From Chloroflexi bacterium RBG_16_51_16 (GTDB lineage Bacteria; Chloroflexota; Anaerolineae; Anaerolineales; Villigracilaceae), in assembly GCA_001796785.1 (NCBI GenBank), contig MGNL01000168.1, forward strand, positions 12,979 through 26,690: DNA of 13,712 nucleotides, read 5' to 3'. Numbering within the stretch: the stretch's first letter is position 1; each line of letters begins with the position of its first letter. Below, one piece after another: positions 5,947 to 12,177 of this stretch. The position numbers were made by a program, and so were the translations under genes. The notes beneath the pieces were generated by a model that saw only the letters and a program-made list of their open reading frames with translations, searched no databases and was not told where the DNA came from.

Positions 5947-6693
5947 TTGACCGGTCAATTCTTTGCATATGATTATCACGGAGCACCTTTTGTTATATTC
6001 AGTGCGCCGCATCTGACTGCACTGTCCTTCCTGTTGCTCCTCAATTTTGGGCTAGCGAGGTTTAAAGGCGCCTCTGAAACGGTTCGCAATCGGGTTCGAA
6101 TCTCCCTGGCCGTCATGCTTTGGCTCGATGAGTCGCTTTGGCATTTCTGGAACGCTTATCACGGTGTCTGGTCCCTTGAGGAACATCTTCCCTTGCACGC
6201 TTGCAGCCTATTAATCTGGCTGGCTGGATTCATGCTGGTCACCCGAAATTACCGGATCTATGAATTTGTGTATGTCCTGGGAATAGGGGGAGCCTTTCAA
6301 TATTTAATGACCCCCGATCTGGGCATCTATGGATTTCCCCATTTTCGGTTCTTCCAGGCACTATTGTCCCATGGACTGTTGCTGACCTCCGGCGTGTATA
6401 TGACCGTGGTGGAGGGCTTTCGACCGACCTGGAAATCGCTCCTGCGGGTTATTCTTTGGGCCAATGTCTACATGGCGATCATTTACCCGATCAATCTATT
6501 GATCGGCAGCAATTATCTCTTCATCAATGCAAAACCAGCAACGGCAAGCCTTCTGGATGTCCTTCCCGATTGGCCGATATATATTATCTTCATGGAGCTG
6601 CTGGGTATGGTTACTTTTATGATTCTGTATTTGCCCTTTATCATCAAGGATTGGCGATCAAAGAAATCCATGGGCAACACGGCTGTGGCCTGA
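5947..6693 (+). CDS. YwaF/TIGR02206-type multi-pass membrane protein
   Basis: This 248-residue protein is hydrophobic nearly throughout, with about six membrane segments. It matches the pattern I know for the TIGR02206 (YwaF) family: an FFAYDYHGAPFVIFSAPHL start (5-23), LPLHACSLLIWL (82-93), a TPDL stretch, FPHFRFFQALLSHG, an IYPINLLIGSNYLF segment with the conserved Asn-Tyr, KPATASLLDVL and a final WPIYI helix. The conserved His, Asn and Pro residues inside membrane segments suggest a bound ligand, but no function is established that I can state. The start is TTG, with GGGAGG four bases upstream. The ATG at 5943 is out of frame and stops after nine codons. The stop codon overlaps the -35 box of the tRNA-Leu promoter. 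Confidence 0.85.
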   Translation: MTGQFFAYDYHGAPFVIFSAPHLTALSFLLLLNFGLARFKGASETVRNRVRISLAVMLWLDESLWHFWNAYHGVWSLEEHLPLHACSLLIWLAGFMLVTRNYRIYEFVYVLGIGGAFQYLMTPDLGIYGFPHFRFFQALLSHGLLLTSGVYMTVVEGFRPTWKSLLRVILWANVYMAIIYPINLLIGSNYLFINAKPATASLLDVLPDWPIYIIFMELLGMVTFMILYLPFIIKDWRSKKSMGNTAVA

Positions 6694-6717
6694 CGCTAAT
6701 ATTAAATAAGGTAGAAT
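6690..6717 (+). promoter_or_regulatory. Probable promoter of tRNA-Leu
   Basis: CTGACG (6690-6695), then 16 bases, then TAGAAT (6712-6717; five of six consensus bases). The start would be near 6724, four bases before the tRNA. The TGA of the -35 box is the stop codon of the YwaF-type gene. No terminator follows the tRNA, so transcription may run on into the dGTPase gene and greA. Confidence 0.55.
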
Positions 6718-6727
6718 TTGCCATGCC

Positions 6728-6811
6728 GGGGCGATGGCGGAATCGGCAGACGCAAAGGACTTAAAATCCTTCGGTAGTAATACCATGTGGGTTCGACCCC
6801 CACTCGCCCCA
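6728..6811 (+). tRNA. tRNA-Leu (anticodon TAA)
   Basis: A class II tRNA of 84 bases. The acceptor stem GGGGCGA pairs with TCGCCCC. The D arm is GGCGGAATCGGCAGACGC-like. The anticodon stem AAGGA/TCCTT holds loop CTTAAAA with TAA at 6762-6764. A long variable arm (CGGTAGTAATACCATG) is followed by T arm GTGGGTTCGACCCCCAC and discriminator A. The encoded end is ACC followed by T, so CCA is not complete in the DNA. A damaged copy starts downstream at an offset of 88 bases. Confidence 0.96.
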
Positions 6812-6900
6812 CCTCCAATACCATAGGTGAGCGGCAGACGCAAAGGACTTGATTCTTAACGGCAGCAATACCATGTGGGTTCGACCCCCACTCGCCCCAC
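6779..6900 (+). repeat. 34-bp direct repeat of the tRNA-Leu 3' end
   Basis: Bases 6779-6812 and 6867-6900 are identical over 34 bases, from the variable arm to ACC/AC after the acceptor stem. A second identical stretch (CGGCAGACGCAAAGGACTT) occurs at 6744-6762 and 6832-6850. Both pairs are offset by 88 bases, so this is one tandem duplication. A third short copy, AATACCATA, lies at 6817-6825. Confidence 0.85.
6822..6899 (+). pseudogene. Degenerate tRNA-Leu copy
   Basis: This copy keeps the whole T arm, the 3' acceptor strand and discriminator A of the upstream tRNA-Leu, but its first half is damaged. The 5' acceptor strand reads about TAGGTGA and leaves two mismatches with TCGCCCC. About eight bases of the D arm are missing. 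In the anticodon arm AAGGA can pair with TTCTT (one G.T pair) only around a five-base loop, CTTGA, instead of seven. The variable arm has lost one pair. It is unlikely to work as a normal tRNA. It could be a dead duplicate, or a tRNA-like element in the leader of the dGTPase gene, which starts 20 bases later. Confidence 0.75.
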
Positions 6901-6919
6901 AAAACCAAAAAGCATCAAA

Positions 6920-8071
6920 ATGTACATCACCCGCGAACAACTAGAAGCGATTGAAGATCAAACGCTAGCACCCTACGGGATGCGCAGCAATCAGAGCAAA
7001 GGCCGCATCCATCCCGAGACCGAGCCGGCATATCGGACCGCCTTTCAACGCGATCGCGATCGGATTCTCCATACGACAGCCTTCCGCCGACTTGAATACA
7101 AAACCCAGGTTTTCATCAACTACGAAGGCGATTATTTTCGGACACGCTTAACCCATACCCTGGAGGTGGCACAGGTAGGGCGGACCCTGGCGCGGGCACT
7201 CGGCGCGAATGAAGACCTGGTGGAAGCCATCTGCCTGGCACACGACCTGGGACATTCTCCCTTTGGACATTCCGGTGAACTCGCCCTCGCACGGCTGATG
7301 AAGAATGAGGGTGGGTTTGATCACAATCGGCAATCCCTGCGCATCGTTACCGAACTGGAACAACGATATCCAGATTTCCCCGGATTGAATCTATCCTGGG
7401 AGGTGCGTGAGGGTATGGTCAAACACGAGTCGGAGTATGACCTTGCCGATGCGAGCGAATACGATCCCGAGCTGGGTGGAAACCTTGAAACTCAGATAGC
7501 AAATGTATCCGACGAACTGGCTTATACAACGCACGACCTGGATGACGGTCTCCGGTCAGGTATGATCACACCCTCCATGCTCAAAGGTGTCGGACTTTGG
7601 GAGATGCTGCGGGAGTCAATCGATTGGAGGGGCCCAAATCTGGAGGACCTGGACCGCCACCGAATGATCCGTCGGCTGGTTGGATTATTAGTGACCGACC
7701 TGGTACACAATGCCGATTCTTTGTTAAACGCTGCAAATGCGCAAGCACCTTTGGATATTCAAAAATTAAATAGAAGCGTGATCTGTTACAGCGATGAGAT
7801 GCAATCCCGTAATCGCGAGCTGAAAGATTTCCTTTTCAATAATTTATACCGCCATTCTCGGGTTGTCAGGATGCAGGTAAAAGCTGAGCGGACCATTTCG
7901 GAACTTTTCGAAAACTATCGCAGTGAACCCTTAATGCTGCCGGAACACATCCACAGCCTGATCGAAGTTAGAGGCCTGGATAGAACCATCTGTGACTATA
8001 TTGCCGGCATGACAGACCGGTTTGCAATAGAGGAGTATCAAAAATTATTTAATCCGGATGAAAAACCTTAA
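6920..8071 (+). CDS. dGTPase-like HD-domain deoxynucleotide triphosphohydrolase
   Basis: This 383-residue protein belongs to the Dgt family of HD hydrolases, which split dNTPs into deoxynucleoside and triphosphate and so control DNA precursor pools. The family opening is DRDRILHTTAFRRLEYKTQVF (45-65). Metal-binding residues are H79 (RLTHTLEVAQ), the HD pair H108-D109 in CLAHDLGHSPFGHSGE, and a later aspartate in NVSDELAYTTHDLDD. FDHNRQSLR is also typical. The start is the ATG at 6920. The frame stays open upstream to an ATG at 6875, but that part is the degenerate tRNA copy (proline- and threonine-rich, not family-like). No Shine-Dalgarno sequence precedes either. The greA start follows 28 bases after the stop. 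Substrate preference for dGTP is not shown by the sequence, so the symbol dgt is withheld. Confidence 0.92.
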   Translation: MYITREQLEAIEDQTLAPYGMRSNQSKGRIHPETEPAYRTAFQRDRDRILHTTAFRRLEYKTQVFINYEGDYFRTRLTHTLEVAQVGRTLARALGANEDLVEAICLAHDLGHSPFGHSGELALARLMKNEGGFDHNRQSLRIVTELEQRYPDFPGLNLSWEVREGMVKHESEYDLADASEYDPELGGNLETQIANVSDELAYTTHDLDDGLRSGMITPSMLKGVGLWEMLRESIDWRGPNLEDLDRHRMIRRLVGLLVTDLVHNADSLLNAANAQAPLDIQKLNRSVICYSDEMQSRNRELKDFLFNNLYRHSRVVRMQVKAERTISELFENYRSEPLMLPEHIHSLIEVRGLDRTICDYIAGMTDRFAIEEYQKLFNPDEKP

Positions 8072-8099
8072 TTCCGGATCGCACTTTACTGGCATTCTT

Positions 8100-8567
8100 A
8101 TGAAACGACCATCCCATTATTTAACTCCCCAGGGTCAGGCAAAACTAAAAGCAGAATTGACAGAGTTAAAAGGACCTCGTCGAGAGGAAATTTCCAAACG
8201 GTTGAGATCAGCCATACAAATGGGTGATCTGTCTGAAAACGCAGACTACCATAAAGCGAAGGAAGACCAGGCGTTCCTCGAAGGCCGAATACTGGAAATT
8301 GAGACCATCCTAAGGGATACAGTCCTGATCAAAAAAAGTAAAAATCAGGAGCAGGTTTCTCTCGGTTCGCACGTGACCATCCAGGAGACAGGCTCGCCAT
8401 CGGAAACCTATCACCTGGTAGGTCCGAAGGAAGCAGATCCGGGCAACGGCCGAATTTCCCATGAATCCCCGATTGGGAAAGCCCTGATGGATAAAAAAGT
8501 CGGAGAGGTAGCCAAAGTGGAAACCCCATCCGGGATCATTGAACTGAAAATTCTAAAGATCGAATAA
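8100..8567 (+). CDS. greA: Transcription elongation factor GreA
   Basis: GreA binds the secondary channel of RNA polymerase and triggers cleavage of backtracked RNA. The 155-residue length is normal. The N-terminal coiled coil begins at YLTPQGQAKLKAELTEL (7-23), and its acidic tip GDLSENADYHKAKEDQ holds D43 and E46, which position the catalytic metal. The C-terminal FKBP-like domain shows the ISHESPIGKALMDKKVGEV stretch. The frame is open back to an ATG at 8058 that overlaps the dGTPase gene by 14 bases, but those 14 extra residues are not part of the family and have no ribosome site. The ATG at 8100 puts the protein start where GreA normally begins, though it also lacks a clear Shine-Dalgarno sequence. 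The stop is only 2 bases from the stop of the convergent minus-strand gene. Confidence 0.95.
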   Translation: MKRPSHYLTPQGQAKLKAELTELKGPRREEISKRLRSAIQMGDLSENADYHKAKEDQAFLEGRILEIETILRDTVLIKKSKNQEQVSLGSHVTIQETGSPSETYHLVGPKEADPGNGRISHESPIGKALMDKKVGEVAKVETPSGIIELKILKIE

Positions 8568-8581
8568 TTTCAGGCGTTTTT
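8544..8581 (+). terminator. Weak possible terminator at the end of greA
   Basis: CTGAAAATT (8544-8552) can pair with AATTTCAG (8566-8573) with one bulged A, and five T residues follow after three bases (8577-8581). The stem is AT-rich and lies partly inside greA and the convergent gene. A marginal call. Confidence 0.3.
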
Positions 8582-9571
8582 CGGCCAGAGGGCAAGTTCC
8601 AGGGTCACACGTTCAAAGTAACTGTTCTGGGGGAGAGGCCCGCGACCATATTCCAGATCGACTACAGTAGCGAGTAACTGAAGTGTAGCTGTCTCCAATA
8701 AGATTTGCGCCTGGGGTTCAACCAGAACCAACTCGCCTTTTGGCTCCAACCTGCCGCGTATGGCTGGATCGTTATAGGCATGCTCGCTCATCAAGACCTT
8801 CGTGGCGGTCTTGATGTCATTCTTGTCAAATAACCAAATTTCAAGAGCCGTTACTTTTTTCGGATCCCCCACCCCGATCGACTCCGAAACTCCGACACCA
8901 TACTCCCCCATGAATTCACCAGCCTGGGTATCGATACTGAATGATTCATCATAGAGGTCATCCCCTGAGACATAGGTGGTCATGGTCTGGGTAATGGGAG
9001 GTGCAAGTCCCAGGTGTTCATAGTTGGTTTTGGCGGATTGTTTGTTAACTTGAGTCGCTTGCATGGCAGGAGTGGGCTCTCCATTACCTCTTTTAGCCAA
9101 CAACCTCCGAAAGAAGATAATTCCAGCAACAATAATAACCAGTAGAGCGAAGATGCCGGCACCGGTCACAACGACCGAGATGAGTTGTGATCCACTGCCG
9201 CTGGCTATCTCTTCCGATGGAGTTTCACCGGAAGTAAGCACCCGTCGGACCTGTTGACCAAACAGATTTATCACTGCCGGGTCCATGCCTTTTGGATTTT
9301 GTTGGACGGTTGTAAAGGCAGGACCAGCACCTTCACCCAGATTTTGCCAGCGCTGTACGGCTAAATTTGGATCCTGGTTAAGGCGGTAAGAATCGATCGC
9401 CATGCGGAGGTAATCCTCTTGCAAGTCAGACCGAAGATTTTCAGGCGTGGCGTTGATAAATTCAGGAGGACTTATCACCCACGCGTATAAAATTCCCAGT
9501 GCTACACCGAGCGCCAGGATAAGAATGATACTCGAGGGTGGCTTCTTCAAATAAGCGATCAGGGATTGCAT
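8570..9571 (-). CDS. Unrecognised two-transmembrane protein
   Basis: I do not recognise a named family in this 333-residue protein. After KKPPSS there is a first membrane segment (about 13-33). A mostly helical stretch (34-128) with LRSDLQEDYLRMAIDSYRLN and DPNLAVQRWQNLGEG follows, ending in a Ser/Gly-rich linker. The second membrane segment (about 131-153) is followed by FFRRLLAKR. The positive charges predict both ends in the cytoplasm and 34-128 outside. The cytoplasmic part has a Gln/Thr-rich linker and then a folded-looking domain (about 190-330) with TTYVSGDDLYDESFSI, GEFMGEYGVGVSESIG, KVTALEIWLFDKNDI and TATKVLMSEHAYNDP. The start ATG has AGGAG seven bases upstream. It may be a lineage-specific membrane sensor or scaffold, but that is only a guess from topology. 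Confidence 0.8.
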   Translation of the reverse strand: MQSLIAYLKKPPSSIILILALGVALGILYAWVISPPEFINATPENLRSDLQEDYLRMAIDSYRLNQDPNLAVQRWQNLGEGAGPAFTTVQQNPKGMDPAVINLFGQQVRRVLTSGETPSEEIASGSGSQLISVVVTGAGIFALLVIIVAGIIFFRRLLAKRGNGEPTPAMQATQVNKQSAKTNYEHLGLAPPITQTMTTYVSGDDLYDESFSIDTQAGEFMGEYGVGVSESIGVGDPKKVTALEIWLFDKNDIKTATKVLMSEHAYNDPAIRGRLEPKGELVLVEPQAQILLETATLQLLATVVDLEYGRGPLPQNSYFERVTLELALWPKNA

Positions 9572-9602
9572 ACCGCTCTCCTTGAACCGACCGACCTCTT
9601 GG

Positions 9603-9636
9603 ATTATATCCGAAAGCGAATTATTGAATCTTCAAT
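9603..9636 (-). promoter_or_regulatory. Probable -10 box and inverted repeat upstream of the two-TM gene
   Basis: On the minus strand a perfect TATAAT lies at 9603-9608, about 32 bases before the ATG. No good -35 box sits at the normal distance. A perfect inverted repeat, ATTGAA-TC-TTCAAT (9623-9636), covers that place and may bind a regulator. The rest of the 229-base gap (9572-9800) between this gene and topA shows no gene and no convincing topA terminator. Confidence 0.5.
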
Positions 9637-9800
9637 CACGATTTAACAACGGGAGAGAAACTTGGATCTAACCCCCAACCGGCCATGCTTTCACAATAAC
9701 TTACTGAATAATTACTCCTTCCAAACACGGAAACCACCCAACTTTACAGCTATTTATCGATCCAGGTCACAATCGGACGGATGCCGCATCAGGTCGGCTG

Positions 9801-12101
9801 TTATTCTGCTGTCTCCGGCACAACTTCTTCCAGTATGAACGATTCCTGGCAATTCGTGCATTGAGCTTCACGTTTGTTTGCGATCACCAACAACCCGCCG
9901 CATTTTGGACAAGGGGTCGGGATCGGTTTTTTCCAGGACGTGAAGTCGCAACCTGGATAATTAAAACAACCGTAAAAAATGCGGCCTTTGCGAGTCTTAC
10001 GCTCCACAATGTCACCGCCATCCTTGGGACAGATGACGCCAATTTTTTGCAGCCAGGCTTCCGTATGACGGCATTCCGGAAATCCACTGCAGGAAATGAA
10101 TTTTCCATATCGTCCGTAACGTATGACCAGATCCCGTCCACATTCAGGGCAGAGGCGGCCGATTGGCTCGGGTGCACTCTTCGTCACCGGCATTTCCGCC
10201 TGTGCTTTCTGCACAGTCAGGGCGAACGGTCCATAAAACCGATGCATTACCTTCACCCAATCGGCACCACCGGTGGCTATGTTATCCAGGTCAGCTTCCA
10301 TGCGGGCTGTAAATTGGTAATCCACAATCTCAGGAAAGTACTGCAGCATCAGATCATTAACCTGGATCCCGGTTTCAGTCGGGATCAGCCGGCGATCAAT
10401 CCGCTCGACATAGCCTCGCTGCTGGATGGTAGAAATTGTAGGTGCGTAAGTTGAAGGCCGACCGATGCCGTACTCCTCAAGAGTTTGCACCAGGGATGCC
10501 TCCGAATATCGCGGTGGAGGTTGGGTGAAGTGCTGTTCCGGAATGAGTCGGACGAGCTCCTGAGTTTGGCCTTCCTCGATTCCGGCTGGAATGCGGACAT
10601 TTTCTTCATCTTCTTCTGACTTGGCATCTTCATTTTTCGCTTCCTCATAAACCACCAGGAAGCCGGGGAATTTAACCGCAGAACCCGAAGCGCGAAGGAG
10701 ATATGAATGCGCAGGCGTTTTCCCTGTCACCTCCACCTGCAGTGTATCAAATACCGCTGATTCCATTTGCGAAGCAATAAATCGCTGCCAGATCAATTGA
10801 TAAAGCTTGAACATGGGAGGTTCGAGAAATGGTTTGACTTTTTCCGGATCGCGCATTGCCGATGTGGGTCGTACGGCTTCATGAGCTTCCTGCGCACCGG
10901 CTGACTTGGTCTTGTAAGTTGGCGCCTGGGAAGGCAGGAAATCGTTCCCATACTTTCCACTTACATACTGCCTGGCCTCCGCCTGGGCGAGAGCAGAAAC
11001 ATTGGTTGAATCGGTACGCATGTAGGTGATCAACCCGGTTGTGCCTCCCTCGCCAATATCCTGACCTTCATATAAACCTTGAGCCAGAGCCATGGTGCGT
11101 TTGGTTGTATAACCAAGCTTGCGGGAGGCTTCCTGCTGAAGCGTAGAAGTAGTATAGGGAGCTGGAGGCCGGCGTTTGCGTTCACCGCGCTTGATTCTGG
11201 TAATGGAATACGCGGCTGATTCCATATCGATTAGGATCGGTTTAACTACATCCTCAGCTCCTAATTTGGGTTCCTCCTCATCTACTTTTGCCAATTTAGC
11301 AATGAACGAGGATCGAATTCCATCCGGTTTGAATTCAGCTGCAATCGACCAATATTCAACCGGCACAAACGCATCGATTTCACGTTCCCGCTCAACGATA
11401 AGCCTGAGCGCAACGGATTGAACGCGCCCTGCAGACAGCCGGCTGCGCACCTTCTCCCACAAAATTGGACTGATACTGTAGCCAACCAATCGGTCGAGGA
11501 CTCGCCGCGCCTGCTGCGCATTCACCAAATCCATGTTTATTCCACGGGGATGCGCGAAGGCTTCATTAACCGCCGGCTCGGTGATCTCGTGGAATACAAC
11601 CCGGTGGGCACGCTGTTTTTCAATTTGGGCAGCTTCCATGAGGTGCCAGGAGATCGCTTCCCCTTCCCGGTCAGGATCTGTCGCCAGAAAGACTTCTTCA
11701 GCCTGACCCGCGAGCTGTTTCAATTCCTTGACCACGGCTTTTTTTTCGTTTGGAACGCGATACTTTGGTTCGAAATCCCGGTCTACATCAACGGATAGCT
11801 GCGAACGGAGCAGATCACGGATGTGTCCAACCGAAGCTTTTACCGTGTATCCCTTACCAAGAAAACGACCAACGGTCTTTGCCTTGGCCGGTGACTCTAC
11901 GATTACCAATTTGCCGGATCGGGTAACAGTCTTCTCCGGAGGAGTCAGACCTTCATGGGCCGGGGTTTTACCTGTCCGAAATAATTTTGTGCCGCATACT
12001 GGACAAATTCCCGTCGTTACCGCGGATCCTCTTGAATTAAATGCAGCCGCCGGGTCCTTGATTTCCCGTTTGGTTTTGCATTTCATGCAATAGGCATCCA
12101 T
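9801..12101 (-). CDS. topA: DNA topoisomerase I with N-terminal DUF5679-like zinc finger
   Basis: TopA relaxes negative supercoils through a transient 5'-phosphotyrosine link. This version has 766 residues. Residues 3-45 form a four-cysteine module (C5-x2-C8, C33-x2-C36: AYCMKCKTKREIKD, then GICPVCGTKLFRTGK) like DUF5679, which I know mainly as a small stand-alone protein. The TOPRIM domain follows from KLVIVESPAKAKTV (E69) to ATDPDREGEA (D142, D144, E146). The catalytic tyrosine is Y360 in GLITYMRTDST. The C terminus has three zinc ribbons starting at CPECGRD, CPKDGGD and CPKCGGL; the second uses an Asp in place of a Cys, as is common. The ATG at 12101 is chosen because GGAGG lies four bases before it. 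An ATG at 12128 would add nine unsupported residues. manC lies upstream on the same strand, 76 bases from this start. Confidence 0.94.
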   Translation of the reverse strand: MDAYCMKCKTKREIKDPAAAFNSRGSAVTTGICPVCGTKLFRTGKTPAHEGLTPPEKTVTRSGKLVIVESPAKAKTVGRFLGKGYTVKASVGHIRDLLRSQLSVDVDRDFEPKYRVPNEKKAVVKELKQLAGQAEEVFLATDPDREGEAISWHLMEAAQIEKQRAHRVVFHEITEPAVNEAFAHPRGINMDLVNAQQARRVLDRLVGYSISPILWEKVRSRLSAGRVQSVALRLIVEREREIDAFVPVEYWSIAAEFKPDGIRSSFIAKLAKVDEEEPKLGAEDVVKPILIDMESAAYSITRIKRGERKRRPPAPYTTSTLQQEASRKLGYTTKRTMALAQGLYEGQDIGEGGTTGLITYMRTDSTNVSALAQAEARQYVSGKYGNDFLPSQAPTYKTKSAGAQEAHEAVRPTSAMRDPEKVKPFLEPPMFKLYQLIWQRFIASQMESAVFDTLQVEVTGKTPAHSYLLRASGSAVKFPGFLVVYEEAKNEDAKSEEDEENVRIPAGIEEGQTQELVRLIPEQHFTQPPPRYSEASLVQTLEEYGIGRPSTYAPTISTIQQRGYVERIDRRLIPTETGIQVNDLMLQYFPEIVDYQFTARMEADLDNIATGGADWVKVMHRFYGPFALTVQKAQAEMPVTKSAPEPIGRLCPECGRDLVIRYGRYGKFISCSGFPECRHTEAWLQKIGVICPKDGGDIVERKTRKGRIFYGCFNYPGCDFTSWKKPIPTPCPKCGGLLVIANKREAQCTNCQESFILEEVVPETAE

Positions 12102-12105
12102 GCGG

Positions 12106-12110
12106 CCTCC
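12106..12110 (-). promoter_or_regulatory. Shine-Dalgarno site that sets the topA start
   Basis: GGAGG on the minus strand, four bases before the ATG at 12101. The in-frame ATG at 12128 has no such site, so the protein most likely begins MDAYC, directly at the zinc finger. Confidence 0.7.
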
Positions 12111-12135
12111 AAAAATAAAGGTATCCATGATTTTG

Positions 12136-12159
12136 ACATCATGAGTTGTCTTATGATGT
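12136..12159. repeat. 24-bp inverted repeat between manC and topA, possible operator
   Basis: ACATCAT (12136-12142) and ATGATGT (12153-12159) are perfect 7-base arms around a 10-base spacer. The repeat fills much of the short gap upstream of topA. Arms of this size and spacing suit a dimeric repressor, but no consensus promoter is visible beside it, and it is not followed by a T tract. Confidence 0.4.
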
Positions 12160-12177
12160 TACCTGCTGGGCAAATTC

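Noticed and set aside
5943..5972. Nine-codon ORF (MVDRSILCI) overlapping the start of the YwaF-type gene
   Set aside because: It shares the ribosome site of the in-frame TTG and stops at once; most likely chance.
6779..6900. 34-bp tRNA 3'-end repeats as attL/attR of an integrated element
   Set aside because: The repeats are only 88 bases apart with no integrase or cargo between them, and the same offset holds for another part of the tRNA, so tandem duplication explains them better. An excised-element scar cannot be fully excluded.
6875..6919. N-terminal extension of the dGTPase from an ATG at 6875
   Set aside because: These bases are the T arm and 3' end of the degenerate tRNA-Leu copy. The family sequence begins at 6920.
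8058..8099. Longer GreA from the ATG at 8058
   Set aside because: It adds 14 residues not seen in the family, overlaps the dGTPase gene and has no ribosome binding site.
9861..10454. Long open frame on the plus strand opposite topA (197 codons)
   Set aside because: It is antisense to conserved zinc-ribbon and catalytic parts of TopA and shows no family features or ribosome site.
12102..12128. Longer TopA from the ATG at 12128
   Set aside because: No Shine-Dalgarno sequence precedes it, whereas GGAGG lies just before the ATG at 12101.
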